From Pezicula radicicola (lineage: Eukaryota; Ascomycota; Leotiomycetes; Helotiales; Dermateaceae), in NCBI GenBank assembly GCA_003008705.1, contig PDUO01000026.1, positions 62,001 to 126,000 of the forward strand: a stretch of DNA of 64,000 bases, in the 5' to 3' direction. Below the pieces are notes generated by a model. That model did no database searches, was not told the origin of the DNA, and was given only the letters and a program-made list of their open reading frames with translations. Made by a program: the position numbers and the translations under genes. Shown piece after piece: positions 32,575 to 48,062 of this stretch. Each line of letters opens with the position of its first letter. Positions within the stretch are counted from its first letter, which is position 1.

Positions 32575-34561
32575 TCTCTCACTGTGTTTGACACCTTTGA
32601 CACCCGCCGAGTCAGCCCGAGTTCCAGCCTCATTGCCACTCCCTCGCCCTCTCTCTCTTCCTCTCCCGATTCTCACAACCTCCTTGTCTGCGCGCCCCCC
32701 ATCATGCCAATCTCAACGTCCCTGGCCGTAAAGATCCGTCGTTGCGTCAGCACACGGCTCCTCATAAACCTAGAAGTAACTTCACAGGAGATGATGGGGT
32801 ACTCGTTGAATCGCTCAATAGCCGCCGCAATAATCAAAGGGCATCCCAGCAGCGCATAATGCCTCAATGGCCATCCTCAAACATCTCTCCACCATCTCCC
32901 CCCCTCCCGAAAATCATCCCCTTTGGGCCTCTCATCAACTCAAGCCACATGATGGACAAACTGCACTCAGCCTTCTTGCATTGTTCATCTAAAAATGAAC
33001 GAGAAAATTCTAAATTGCAGATCGTAGGTAATTAAATCACACCAAATGACCTGCGACCTGCGACCTGCGCACTAACCACTAACCACCACTCCTACTGATC
33101 ACTGCCTGTCCGTACACCAATGCAGTCCACTACAGTAGTCTACTGTTCGGTATGTACAGTAAATACACACAGCCTCGTCCGCCACCCTCCGGGGGCCGGG
33201 AAAACATCTTTATGATTTCCCATGTTTGCAGCAAGAGATGTTCCAGCCAAGCGATTCGACAGGGCCAGAGGTTCAAAAACAGCATTAGCCCGCCCGCCTC
33301 ACGGCTCACACCGCTTGTTTCTCGCCGGGTCTGCCGCTACTAAGATCTCTAAGTGCTGCAAGCAACGTCAAATGGAGCCGTAGTCTGTGAAACTAGAGGC
33401 CTGAATGGATGAGAAGGCCCGGCGCTTCTAGTGTACGTGACACGTTGTGAAGCTTCTCTCCGGTGCTTCTCCTTTTCTGTGATGTATGGAGTACGGGACC
33501 CTGATAGCTGCATGCCACGTGCGGTAGATAATTCAACCTCATCGATTTGATTTTGGGAAGCCGCAGGCCATGCCGAAAGGCGGAGGCGGAGCTTTGTTGC
33601 GTGGTGAACAATCTGATTGTTTGTTGGCGAGAGCGATCACTTCACTGCAAGCCAAGATGCGAGCGCTGCATTCCAAGCGTTCACGGTTCAAGGGTGGAAA
33701 CTCCGATCTCTGCTTGTTCATCATGTGGTCTGGAAGCGATAAAAAAGTAAACGTCGTTACACCTTTCCTTTCGCAAGGTATGTACATCACAAACCTTCTC
33801 AACTTGGTAGAGCTTATTTTCAACCGACTACGACCATGCCGTTATTACATTGGTAAGCTCTTAAACTACAATGTTATTGAAGAGAGACAAAGAGCCAGAG
33901 TGACTCACTCTCCATTGACAAAGGAACAGTGACTGTTGCCTAGGTAGCAGACATTCTGAGCAGGAAGTACAAAAACACCTCTCTTCCTCTCAATTCCATC
34001 CCTCATCTCTCTTTTGCAACAATCCCCAAGATCACACAATTGAGTGACTGGACTCGCTCTTCAATGCACAAACAGCAAAATTCCTCCATAATTCTCACCC
34101 ACCAAACTCATTCCCTCACAATGTCCTCTTCCCAGGAAGCTCAGAAACCCAGACTCGCCCAACACAACAAGACCAACGTCACTTGAGAAAAAGGAAAGAA
34201 GAAAGGAACTTTCAACTTAATCACCTAAACGGCTCAATCAATCAGATTACCTGCGATACTACCATACACGCAAAGTGGGTGGTTGTCGATTCAAGGTATC
34301 TGTGAAGTATTGTATTCTATTGTGAATGGAGACTGGAGGGTGTTATTGATTCAGGGTATTTAGGCTACTAAGGGGGTAATCTGAAGTAGCCAAGTAAGAT
34401 AGATGGGGTGATATGAATGGCCGGGGGCATTGAGGGATAAGTATTATAATATGACCCTTGGGATCCTTTGTTGTCAGGAAGAGAGCTTGATATGCTTCCT
34501 TTATCTACTAGGTAAGCTACAAGTCTATTTTGGAATGCATCTACATCTTTTTCGTATGGTA

Positions 34562-34804
34562 TCTCTCCGTAAGAGAAATAACTGTCCGATTCGGGGCACA
34601 CTCTACCCTACCAAAACACCTACCAAAACACCCACCAAAAATTAATAAAATAACAAAAGAATTATACACTTTCAATTTGAAATGCATCTAATTGAATTAG
34701 CTAAATTTTAGTTGGTTGTATTTAGTGGTTGTTTAGTTAGTCGATTGTTTTAGAGGTGGTGGTCTATGCCCAAATCGGACACGTTATTTCTCCTATGGAG
34801 AGGG
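34562..34804. mobile_element. MITE-like element, Tc1/mariner type, 243 bp
   Basis: Terminal inverted repeats of about 38 bp: 34562-34600 (starting TCTCTCCGTAAGAGAAATAA) and the complement of 34766-34804 (starting CCCTCTCCATAGGAGAAATA). They differ by a few transitions and two single-base gaps. Both ends are flanked by TA (34560-34561, 34805-34806), the target duplication of the Tc1/mariner group. The interior has short CCAAAACACCTA tandem copies and AT-rich DNA and no coding capacity. Confidence 0.78.
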
Positions 34805-36291
34805 TATTTTATGCCGGCTACGTACTAGTTGTCGAGTGCTTGTAGTGCTTTCAAGCCTCACGAGTCAAATCTTAACTCCTATTTACTTCGTTTCTATATT
34901 TGAATATAAATGCAATATAAAAAAACAGTTTAAACAAAATATTAGCATTCTTTCACAGTAAACAAACTTTTTGCTTGTTGTGTAGCGAATTTCCTTGTAT
35001 GCAAAGTAAAGCTTGTTGGTAGAACTTATCCAACTTCCACGTCCATAGCAGACTCGAAGCCACTTGGGAGTAATCAATTAGCCCAAGAAAATGAAAGTAA
35101 AGAAAAACACGACCAAATCCTTTTCCATACTATACAACGAATCTCAGGCCTAATGTTCATATATCCTTTTCCAGGGAAAGACTACAAAGAACCCCTCCAC
35201 CCATCAGACCCCTTTTCCAAAGACAACCCATGTTGAATATAGCCAAGAAACATGTTAGGAGCACATATCTCAACTCCTCTACAACGAATAAATGGTTGTT
35301 ATTTTCTTAGCAGAATATAAGCAAGACTTCTTTCAATAATGTCGTATGCCAATTGCCATTCGTCCGTCATCTCCAAATCAATCAATAACCTCACACATCT
35401 CACACAAAGAACATCCCTAAAAGCTTAACATAAACCAACCATCTCCAAATTTCAGTCGTACCTCTCATAACTATCTACTCCAACCATTTTGCAAAATATA
35501 TCTTGTCAATAATATTCCTTCTCAACTGCCTCGCATGATTAAAATACAACCACTTATATACCATTATACTAATAGGTAATCTGCACAATAACACGACCAT
35601 CCTATAGCTATATAATCACGTACCTTCTATCGACTTATAGAAGTCGATTCAAGAGTGTTTAGAGATGAGGACATGATGTGTCAGGAGGGATTGTCTCCTC
35701 ATATATGGGTATGTATTCTTTACTCCTAGAAAAGGAAGGAAGTGAAAAGGATAAACACCTACACTTCGCTCTAGCATATTCTTCCTCACCTCAAATAACT
35801 ACTTAACTTGTAAGAGAGATATCTGTAGTTTGCTAGTAGATATAAGTTATGTAGATATAGAACAAAACACTGTTTATCTGCGGTAGGGTACCCAGAGGTA
35901 AACGAAAGGCTACTAAGGTTTGTATATGCATTGAACAGTGACCAAATGCAAGATCCTAATGTCAAAATATGAAGTCTTCTTTAGAATCCTTAGGATTGTT
36001 TGGAATAGGTCTTGGTTAGAGATAAAGACGTTCTTGAGCTTTGCGTGCAAATTCTATCATACACTGCTTGCCGTCTCTTCTCTCTGCAGGACGTAGACCG
36101 TGGGTACGGGAACCTCTTCTTCTTCTTTTTCTACCACAAAACCTGGGCTTTCTTTACACGCACGCAACACCAATCCACAAAAAACCACATCTCCAAAAGG
36201 GACGTGTGTGTAGTTTCTCTCTTGCCAACCTTAGTCTCACCCAAATCAAATCAATGATTTGTTAACTCGTATTCAGCAAGTAAACGGCGCA

Positions 36292-36720
36292 ATGTCTACC
36301 TTTTCCAACAATGCTTCGTTCTGCAGCGATACTGCCTCAACATGCTCTAACACTTCGTCAACCTCACCAGAGGCATCCTCCAACCCACAAGAATCCTCCT
36401 CACTAGAGCTGACTTCTGTCTGGTCGGTCGTCGTCAACGCACTATTCGTTCGATACCGTCCAAGATTATTGCTGACAGCGTGGTTCTTCCTTCATACCCC
36501 AACTCCAGTTTTCGTGGCTGTTGGAATGTCGGCAACCTTAGCTGTGAGTATCACCTCACGTTCCATCTGCTGGACCAGCAACATTGACATTGACAATTTC
36601 TAGTGGACTTGGAACAACGTCATGGACGGCTTTGTTTCATGTGACGCTGGAGATCTTGTCACGATCGACTTCTGGGCACAATTCATGGTGATCGAGCCTC
36701 GTGGCCTTGACTCTATTTGA
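36292..36720 (+). CDS. Hypothetical protein with one hydrophobic segment
   Basis: Exons 36292-36543 and 36604-36720 (60-nt intron, donor GTGAGT, acceptor TTCTAG) encode 122 residues. The N-terminal 40 residues are Ser/Thr/Asn-rich (MSTFSNNASFCSDTAS), followed by LTSVWSVVVNALFVRYRPRLLLTAWFF and PTPVFVAVGMSATLA, which are hydrophobic and may be one or two membrane segments. The second exon gives WTWNNVMDGFVSCDAGDLVTIDFWAQF. No family is recognised. The spliced frame and good splice sites argue for a gene; alternatively only part of a longer model is seen. Confidence 0.5.
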
Positions 36721-36971
36721 GAAATCCCTTCTCCATAGTAGTATATTTGTCGGCCGGGGTCATCTCCATCACTTCGGAGTTGAGGCTTTTTTGTCAAGCT
36801 TGCAACACAACATTCTCCATTCCAGCCGGACACAACTATCTCGAAGTAGCAACACAACATCCTCCTCCAACCATCATGGTGGACCCTACTAAGGTACCAA
36901 GAACCTACTGATGTTAATCGCATGGATTGGACTGATCGTATAGAGTAGATGGAACTGGAAGCGCATCTCTC

Positions 36972-38008
36972 TTATTTGTCCAAACCTCGAGCCTTCACAA
37001 ACCGATTTATCTGCTCTCTTGTGAGCTTTTCATTATATTGTTGTTCTTGCACTTCGTAAAACGAGATGATCTCTTGAGTGCTATCGACGATGGCCTCAAT
37101 ATCGATATTACTCTCCGCTAGCCAACTTGCCAGTCTCTGGACCTTATTCTGAGGCCTTCCGCCTTGCCGATCACCATTTCCAGCTTTGGATTGGCCTGCT
37201 GAGTTCAACGCAGCATGGGCAGCGGTCGCAATGGTACTAGCAGAGTTGCTAGCAGATTGGATGCCTGTGGTATTTGGCCGAAGGACAAGGGCAAGAAGAA
37301 TTGCCATTACCGCAATTACATGGGGTGGAAACAACAAGGGAAGATCCGTCATGTAGTGATCGTTGATGATGGACCAAGCGAGAGCGCCCTCTTCCGTCGT
37401 GAGAGAGAAATTCCCTTGTAACGCAGTCAAAGTCCTGTACGGATGATGCACAATCATTTGAGAGCTCATTTCTGATATCAAGAAGAATTCGCATTCGCCA
37501 AGTTTCGACGTGTCACTACTGAAGAAGTCTGAAAACAAGAAGTTAGTGATGTGCCACAACGGAGCTGGTATGGCACGCAATACCTGGCCATAATGTCCGA
37601 CCTTCGCTCACTACAAGTCTGATATGATGTGGACATTCCTCCATCTTACACGCCAGATATACTGCTGTTGCAATTACCAAATACGGATTTGTTCGTCTGA
37701 TCTCGACTTTCGTATAGAATCGGCGGACATAGAGCTGAGCGGTAGCCATAGCTTGCTGTCGAACACCGAGTCGTTTCCCAAGCCTCGCAATTTCTGCCGC
37801 ACGTATCAGTCAATGTATGTCCGTGGAAAAGAATGTACCAGGACTCACGCTGGTTGAAATAAATGCTCAGATGGCGTATCGGGGGCAAGGCGTACATCTG
37901 TACAAGGCTCTGGTCCTCCTCTTCCAATTTCTTGCGGATATCCTCCAGCTGCTCTCTCGTGAACTTCCAGTGTCGCCGCTGTGTAGATTCCCAATACGAG
38001 GCGGCCAT
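36972..38008 (-). CDS. ssn8: Cyclin C, Mediator kinase module (Ssn8/Srb11)
   Basis: Regulatory cyclin of the Cdk8 kinase in the RNA polymerase II Mediator complex, in the nucleus. Exons 37849-38008, 37584-37793 and 36972-37528 give 308 residues, the expected length. [21 protein letters not shown] is the typical start. The cyclin box runs through [58 protein letters not shown], then [14 protein letters not shown]. The second repeat includes [16 protein letters not shown] and [10 protein letters not shown]. The C-terminus has a low-complexity Ala/Ser/Gly insertion, as in other filamentous fungi. Identification is secure. Confidence 0.96.
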
Positions 38009-38595
38009 TGTCGTCGGCTTGGTCTGCTGGATGCTGCGTTTCCTCTTTCTTCTATGAAGAGACCTTTAGTGGGCTCCGTTCCACCACTCGGACTGAGGGT
38101 CTTAAGTACTTTGGGCACTTCTATTACCTTAGGGTAATACTTGCTACAGCTGCTTCTCCTAAAGGCATGAGGTTAGCTGCTTCGGTACTGCGACAAAGGC
38201 TCCAGAAAGAACACGACGTCGAGGCTTGTAATAAATGCTTTAGACGAGGCTGTGAAAGCTAATCAGACAAGCTGGTCGGCCAGCAAATGGGATGAGCCTG
38301 ATTAGCTACGGTGACGTACGACAGCCCCTTTGGCACTTTTCTCGCTTCAGCAGGCTTGACCAGAGTCGGTTTCTGCTGGCTGGCTTGCCGACTTGAAGAA
38401 TGCCTGCCCGAATTTGATAACCAAGTACCGTACAGTACACAGCTTCAGTATAACCACCTCTTCCATTAATTCGATAGATTATGCGACAAGCTTCGCATCC
38501 ATGATAACTCCTGTCTTCCATCCAGGGACCCTTTTCATGGCTCATAATAGAGCCATGATTGAGAAACCATAGCACAACTCGCTCCCGACGTCACA
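38009..38595. promoter_or_regulatory. Divergent promoter of ssn8 and sal1
   Basis: 587 bp between opposite start codons; no other feature is recognised. Confidence 0.6.
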
Positions 38596-40990
38596 ATGGA
38601 CCTGCCAGAAAGCCAGAACTCGAGGGACGCCAGGATAGAGCAGCTATGGAGGAAATTGGATACACAAAATAAGGGCAAGCTGGATGTCAATGGCCTCCGA
38701 AAAGGCTTGCGCAAAATTGATCATCGTGGGCAACCAGAAGTTTCTCATCCACCCCCCTAATAACTAATACTTTCTTAGCACTCAAAAACGCAGATGATAT
38801 GCTTAAAGATGTCGTAAGAGCTGTCGATACGAATCGAGATGGTCTGATTCAATATGAGGGTATGCCCCGTAGTCTCTTCGGGGGTCTTCGAAGCTGTGCA
38901 TATGTTGTCCTAGAAGTAGTAATTAGCTAACTGCCTATTACCCTAGAGTTCCGAATATTCGTCGAACATACGGAGAGGGAGCTGTATGCTCTGTTCAAAT
39001 CCATCGACCGGGATCACAATGGAAAGATAGACAAGGGCGAGATGCAGGCTGCGTTTAGCAAAGCTGGGCTGGCAATGCCCAAGGCGAAGCTTGAAGAGTT
39101 CTTCAAAGAGGTCGATATGAACAATGATGTTGGTAAAATACTCTGAAGAGGTCCTATACTCCCGCTGACGCTTCGCTGCTAGGGTTATATAAGCTTTGAC
39201 GAATGGAGGTAAACACCCCCAATCTCTTTTGAAATTGTTGTGATCCGAACCTACACTGGTTTGGTTCTACGTGACCAAGCAGGTGACTTGTTTTGCATCT
39301 GCTATTTGCGACATGTGAAGTGTTCAGGAGAATATGCTTAAAAGTTCACCGTGAAGGATTACACTCGTTGGAATCAACTCGATGAATGAGAGTAGCTTGA
39401 GTGAGCAAAACAGAAGGAAAAGCGACCGTGACGGTTGTCTTGGCTCCCTACCAAGCAGCTGCATGCTGAAACTAGCCATGTGCTCTATAGTTGTAATCTG
39501 GACTGACTCTGTCTAGGAATTTTCTCTTGTTCCTACCCGCGACCTCGAAGACAAATTCTTTAAAGTCTGTATTATCATATTATAGCTCTTCAGTTTCTAT
39601 GAACGCAGAAGGAGATACTGCCATAAGGGAAGAGACGCTGGAAGGCTTAGGTAGAATTCCCTCTTTTCTAGAAATTCTCTTTGGCGCGATTTTAAACATC
39701 GCAACGCCAAAACGAAAAGCACCCTCAGATCTACAAGCTTCAACAGCATCACCTCTCATAACAGAGAGTACACCACAGTTGGAATACAACCAAACACGCT
39801 TCACCATGGCCAACGATGAGGAGGAGACCAGTCAAATTTCTGAAGAACCAATCGTCAGGAAGTCTTTGCTGACCGAGATCTTGCCGCATCCAGGGTATTT
39901 CGCAGCAGGTGGTATTGCTGGCGTAATTTCTCGAACCGCAACTGCCCCTCTCGATCGATTGAAGGTCTATTTGATTGCAAACACGGGCGAGGTTGCATCA
40001 GACACCATCAAGTTGGCGCAGAAAGGCGACACTGCTGCAGCCGTGAAGAGCGTCGGACGCCCACTAGTAGTGGCCACCAAAGAACTATGGAGAGCGGGTG
40101 GCATGAGGAGCCTATTTGCAGGTGTGTTGGTACCTATAGATCTTATGAACTACCTCTAATCAGACACAGGCAACGGTCTTAACGTGCTCAAAGTCATGCC
40201 AGAATCAGCAATCAAATTTGGTTCTTATGAAGCTGCTAAGAGAGCGCTGGCTCAGCTTGAAGGGCATGGTGACACTCAGCAAATAAACAGTTACTCCCAG
40301 TTCGTCGCGGGTGGTGCCGGTGGTGTAATTTCACAGTAAGATATCCGAGTTATAAATCCAAGTTTCTCAGCTGACCAGCTAAAAGGTTGTTTGTCTATCC
40401 TATCGATACGCTCAAGTTCCGGTAGGTAGATCATTTGCTTTATTTATTATCATAATCACTGACGGATATCTAGGATGCAATGCGAGACTGTAGAAGGTGG
40501 ACTGCATGGAAACGCGTTGATCATTGCGACCGCTAAGAAGATGGTTCAGCAAGGAGGCATTAAATGTGCTTACCGAGGCCTTACAATGGGTCTGGTTGGG
40601 ATGTTTCCCTACTCGGCCATAGATCTGGGCACATTCGAGTTTCTAAAGCGCACTCTTGCTCGACGCACTGCCAAAAGAATGGGTTGCCACGAGGACGATG
40701 CTTTACCGGGATCCTTCGCTACAGGTTGCATCGGAGCATTTTCAGGAGCATTTGGCGCATCAGTCGTCTATCCAATCAACCTCATTCGCACCAGACTCCA
40801 GGCTCAAGGAACGGTACTCCACCCACAAACGTACGACGGCGTCATCGATTGTGCGCAGAAAACAATAAGCAAGGAAGGTTTCCGAGGACTTTTCAAGGGC
40901 ATTACCCCGAACTTGTTGAAGGTAGTACCAGCTGTGAGCTGCACTTACGTCGTGTACGAGAATGCCAAGAAGTTCATGAATCTGAGGTAA
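38596..40990 (+). CDS. sal1: Ca2+-regulated mitochondrial ATP-Mg/Pi carrier (SCaMC/Sal1)
   Basis: Exchanges ATP-Mg for phosphate across the inner mitochondrial membrane under control of cytosolic calcium. Eight exons (38596-38725, 38779-38859, 38947-39128, 39183-39208, 39517-40121, 40170-40335, 40386-40421, 40476-2 i.e. 40474-40990) give 580 residues. Four EF-hand units occur: a degenerate DTQNKGKLDVNG, then DTNRDGLIQYEEF, DRDHNGKIDKGEM and DMNNDGYISFDEW. The carrier half has three repeats with PLDRLK, PIDTLK and PINLIR signatures and ends KGITPNLLKVVPAVSCTYVVYENAKKF. Exon 4 is 26 nt and needs a GTTGGT donor upstream; it restores the perfect fourth EF-hand. Convergent with pet8. Confidence 0.95.
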
Positions 40991-41395
40991 GGATTTAGAG
41001 AGACGGTATAATGATAGTTAGTAGAATGGATATACCAAACCGCAGTTACTGCTGAAGTTATCTCAGAGCTCGGCGGTACCATGACGCATTTCCAGGGCGT
41101 TTTTTGTAAATAGTAGTGGCGTACCGGCAGGAAGACTGGGATATGTGGCCTATAGGCGTTCAATAAAGAAACATATTTGAAGCACTGTGTTAGGTTGCGT
41201 CGCTTATGGTCGCATTGCAATTCAACAATATGATTTCTCAAATTGGCTTTAACAAGGATTACGTTGATTCTCCGAAGCAAGACGAAAGCTAGTCTTATTT
41301 ATGTACAATGAGTCCTCGAATGTCTATTGTTGAGCAGAGAACCATACGCCATCTATATGCTATGTAATATACACACTATGCTGCACCATAAAATG
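40991..41395. other. Convergent 3' region of sal1 and pet8
   Basis: 405 bp between two mitochondrial carrier genes pointing at each other. AATAAA at 41162 fits a poly(A) signal. The minus frame 40945-41280 is a shadow. Confidence 0.55.
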
Positions 41396-42259
41396 CTAAG
41401 CCTTCTCCTTAGACAGAGTATTGTAAGCCCACTGGTAAGAGCCCAAGAATATCGACCCTCCAGCACTAATCCAAAACACTCTGGGACCAATACCAGCAAA
41501 GAAAGCCCTAGGCCCACTATCTTTCAGAATTTGCTTCAATAAAGGTACCAAAGCCGTCTTCTCCTTAGCTAACATGATCCGTGTCTTTAGAACATCCAAA
41601 GGCGTCGTGACACCGGCCGCAATTGCTCCAGCCACACTCCCAAAGAGACCACTCTCGACTGGACTGATCTCATCCTTTCCCGATGTTCGACGTCGATATT
41701 CTTTCATGGATTCCCAGAGCGGGAATTGGATAACCGTGAATGGTACCTCTCTCATAATCGTAACAGACCATCCTCTATACATCTCCCTCCACACACCTGG
41801 TACACCAACAGTCCTTACTTGTCCCAGTATGGCTTTCAAAGCAGACAGACTTGAAGGATGTTGTCCTGCCTGCGCTCTCTGCTTTACCACCTCCGTCGGC
41901 ACCCTCACTGCACACGCAGCTATCTCCCCTAAACTAGCCGCAACCATATGTTCAATTGGCGCTGTCCATTCTCCCGGTATTTCTCCCTTGGCAGCCTTAG
42001 CCTGCCTCCTCGCCGAGAGGAAAGCCTTTGAATACTCGTAAGTACAAAAGAACAATGCGGCACCCGGTGCAGAGCCAATGATCGCACTGCCAACACCCCG
42101 ATAAATGCCGGTGAAACCACCAGAAGCAAGGAAACCCGAGGACGATTGAAGGCGCGTCTTCAGGGTGTCGAGAGGGTAGAGCGAGAGGTCGACAGTGGTT
42201 CCTGCGAGGCCGCCAGCTAGGAGCGCCGTGGTGAAGTTTGTGGGGTGTTGAGAGGACAT
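41396..42259 (-). CDS. pet8: Mitochondrial S-adenosylmethionine carrier (Pet8/SAMC)
   Basis: Imports S-adenosylmethionine into mitochondria in exchange for S-adenosylhomocysteine. Single exon, 287 residues, the normal length. The three carrier signatures are PLDTLKTRLQSS, PTEVVKQRAQAG and PLDVLKTRIMLA. Family-specific sequence: LLAGGLAGTTVDLSLYPLDT, GFTGIYRGVGSAIIGSAPGAA, REVPFTVIQFPLWESMK, GIGPRVFWISAGGSIFLGSY. Divergent from the TilS-like gene across 314 bp, whose product may also act on mitochondria. Confidence 0.95.
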   Translation of the reverse strand: MSSQHPTNFTTALLAGGLAGTTVDLSLYPLDTLKTRLQSSSGFLASGGFTGIYRGVGSAIIGSAPGAALFFCTYEYSKAFLSARRQAKAAKGEIPGEWTAPIEHMVAASLGEIAACAVRVPTEVVKQRAQAGQHPSSLSALKAILGQVRTVGVPGVWREMYRGWSVTIMREVPFTVIQFPLWESMKEYRRRTSGKDEISPVESGLFGSVAGAIAAGVTTPLDVLKTRIMLAKEKTALVPLLKQILKDSGPRAFFAGIGPRVFWISAGGSIFLGSYQWAYNTLSKEKA

Positions 42260-42573
42260 GTCGAAGATGTGAAGCTGTAGCTTGGTTGAGAGAGGCGAAT
42301 GATGCCTCTAAGGGTGGTGAATGAGGCCGAAGCCTACATGGAAAATGAGGATTCTTATTTTACATTAGTTGTACCTTAGTGACGAGGTTGAAGCTCCGCG
42401 ACACGGAGCCTTGCTGCAATGTAAAATTTAGACGTGACACGGCGTGTCTCTAGACCAACAAAAACAATGTACTTGGACCTTCTTCCTACATTATACTTAC
42501 TTATCGACATCTCAGCCTTCCGAAAACTCACTTTTACATCTCCGCCTTGTTTGCAAGATTGGCTGAGTATGCA
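42260..42573. promoter_or_regulatory. Divergent promoter of pet8 and the TilS-like gene
   Basis: Short 314-bp interval between two start codons on opposite strands. Confidence 0.6.
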
Positions 42574-44551
42574 ATGGCCATTAAGCCTATATCCGCACTC
42601 AGGTTCAGTCGAGCCATCTGGGGAACAACGTCCGAGGCATTGAGGTACGGCGGTCATCATGTGGCGAGCGGCTCGCCAACTCCTCCCATTGGTATGCTGG
42701 TACATCCGAGTCTGTTCAAACAAGTTGCAATAAGCTAATTGATGATCCGTAGGTCTTGCAGTCAGTGGTGGTGTTGATTCCATGGCCCTGGCATATCTCT
42801 GCTCACGGCTTCGGGATCAAAATTACCCATATTATACTCATGCTCTAGCGGAAAGATTGAATGATCCCGGGACCAGTCTTGAGAAACGGAAAGCAGCCGG
42901 TTATAATTCCGCCGTTAAAGGACTTCGCCTTCGGGCTTTTGTTGTTGACCATGGTGTGAGAAAAGGTAGTGATAAGGAAGCCTCCTTGGTGGCTAACATG
43001 TTGGGTAAACTAAGTAAGTAAGTCTCAGTACCTAGTAATTCACTCACGACCACCTGAGGACTAACAGAACTAGAAATACCAACTGAAGTACTCAAAATTA
43101 CCTGGCCCGGAGATTCTAGTCCAGTAGGAATGCCAAATTTCGAGTCTTTGGCGAGGAAATATAGATTCCAGGCATTGGGCAGAGCCTGTGAAAAGCATGG
43201 GATCTATTCTTTGTTACTAGCTCATCATGAAGATGACCAGGCTGAGACTGTGCTCATGAGAGTGCTTAAAGGTCACCGCAGCCATGGCCTTACAGGAATG
43301 GAGCCATCTGGTGAAATCCCAGAATGCCATGGCTTGTATGGAGTTCACCAGAGCGGTAATATGGGGTTCCCGCTCAAACGCGGAGTTGGAGATGTAAGGG
43401 GCCCAATGTATGCAGAAAGAGGCGGTGTTCGGGTCTACCGGCCATTGTTGACTTTTAGTAAAGCTTCCCTAAAAGCAACCTGCGAAGAAAACAATGTTGG
43501 TTGGTTCGAAGATCATACCAACGCAGATCCAACTCTTACAAATCGCAACGCAATCCGGCACATTTACAACAACTACAACCTCCCCAGAGCCCTCTCAAAA
43601 TGTTCAATTCTCTCCCTCTCAAGACGGATTCGCGAAAAGATGACTAATAGGACTGAATTAGCAAATCGTTGGTTTGCTCAAATCCCAAAACTAAGCTTTG
43701 GCCCACACGCAGGCACGCTCTTTGTCCGTTTTCCAAAAGACTTGACAAGGGGAGAAAATGAAGCGATCCCATGCTCTGTCTACTCGAAAGTAGCAGCATT
43801 ACTGCTCCGCAAAGTAATTATGATCGTTTCACCTCAAGAACATGTACGACTCTCATCCCTAAGCGGAGCAGTTGCTAAAATCTTCCCCGAACTCTGCAAA
43901 ACCTCTCAAGAACCCGCAACAGCACTAAAAAGAACAGACTTCACAGTGGCAGGAGTAAAATTCTCTCCAAAAGTCAAGGGCACAGCATTTACATCAGAAG
44001 GCAACGAGAATCAATCAACGCAAGCAGAAGATCATGAAGATCTCATGCGTGAATGGTTTTTATGCAGACAACCTCATTTCTCCTTGCCAGAGCACCGACC
44101 ACACATCACCGTCCCTGCAGGATATTCATCTACAGGGGCTCTAGAGCCAGAGGCAGAGAGTAAGATGGAGAATTTGGCTAATTATTGGACACTACCCTGG
44201 ACTCTCTACGATAACCGTTACTGGATCCGCATCCACAACCCGCTCTCCACACCCCTTCAAATCCGACCCTTCCAACCCTCGGACAGCAAACCACTCGATC
44301 ACATCCTTCGATCCACGAAAGGAAGTGTAGGCTTACATACACTACGATCCAAACTTTCTAGGTATGCACCAGGTGATCTACGATGGACAATACCAGCCGT
44401 AGTACTTGAGATTCAGGAGGGGGTGGAGAGGGTCATTAGCTTGCCGACTTTGCAGGTTCGAGTTAACAATCAGGTGGTTTGCCAGGTTAGATATAGGCAT
44501 ATTGACCTGCCTTCCAGTTTTAATGCGAGTTCTATGAGTTGGGAGAACTGA
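42574..44551 (+). CDS. tRNA(Ile)-lysidine synthetase-like (TilS family, PP-loop ATPase)
   Basis: In bacteria TilS converts C34 of tRNA-Ile(CAU) to lysidine so that it reads AUA. Exons 42574-42691, 42753-43013 and 43068-44551 give 620 residues. The PP-loop [11 protein letters not shown] spans residues 40-50, and the intron split inside Gly40 is restored exactly. Further motifs: [37 protein letters not shown], and a TilS-type RPLL..SK...K..C, W.EDHTN.DP...RN.IR block. An insertion ([11 protein letters not shown]...GVYRP) and a long C-terminal half are normal in fungal members. The N-terminus [24 protein letters not shown] has no acid before residue 21 and may be a mitochondrial presequence, so the target could be mitochondrial tRNA. 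Confidence 0.9.
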
Positions 44552-44700
44552 ATATTTTAAATTGGTTATGAAGTGTTTGGAGATGGATATCCCAAACTAA
44601 TGTAACATATGCTACTTCTGTCAGAAGCGCTAGACACATATAATACCCAGACCACAGACAGATGAATAAAAATTATATCCAAACACATCAATCGAACATC

Positions 44701-48062
<3,362 letters not shown>

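Larger units (their letters stand above)
31836..36291. other. 4.5-kb gene desert
   Basis: No gene that I can defend. It contains simple repeats near 32184 and 32550, a TIR element at 34562-34804 and AT-rich stretches around 34640-36000. Open frames such as 32673-32867 (minus) and 33570-33932 (plus) are balanced by equally open opposite frames and have no motifs. Confidence 0.5.

Noticed and set aside
33570..33932. 120-codon plus-strand frame in the gene desert
   Set aside because: An equally open minus-strand frame covers the same bases and neither has a domain, splice context or promoter.
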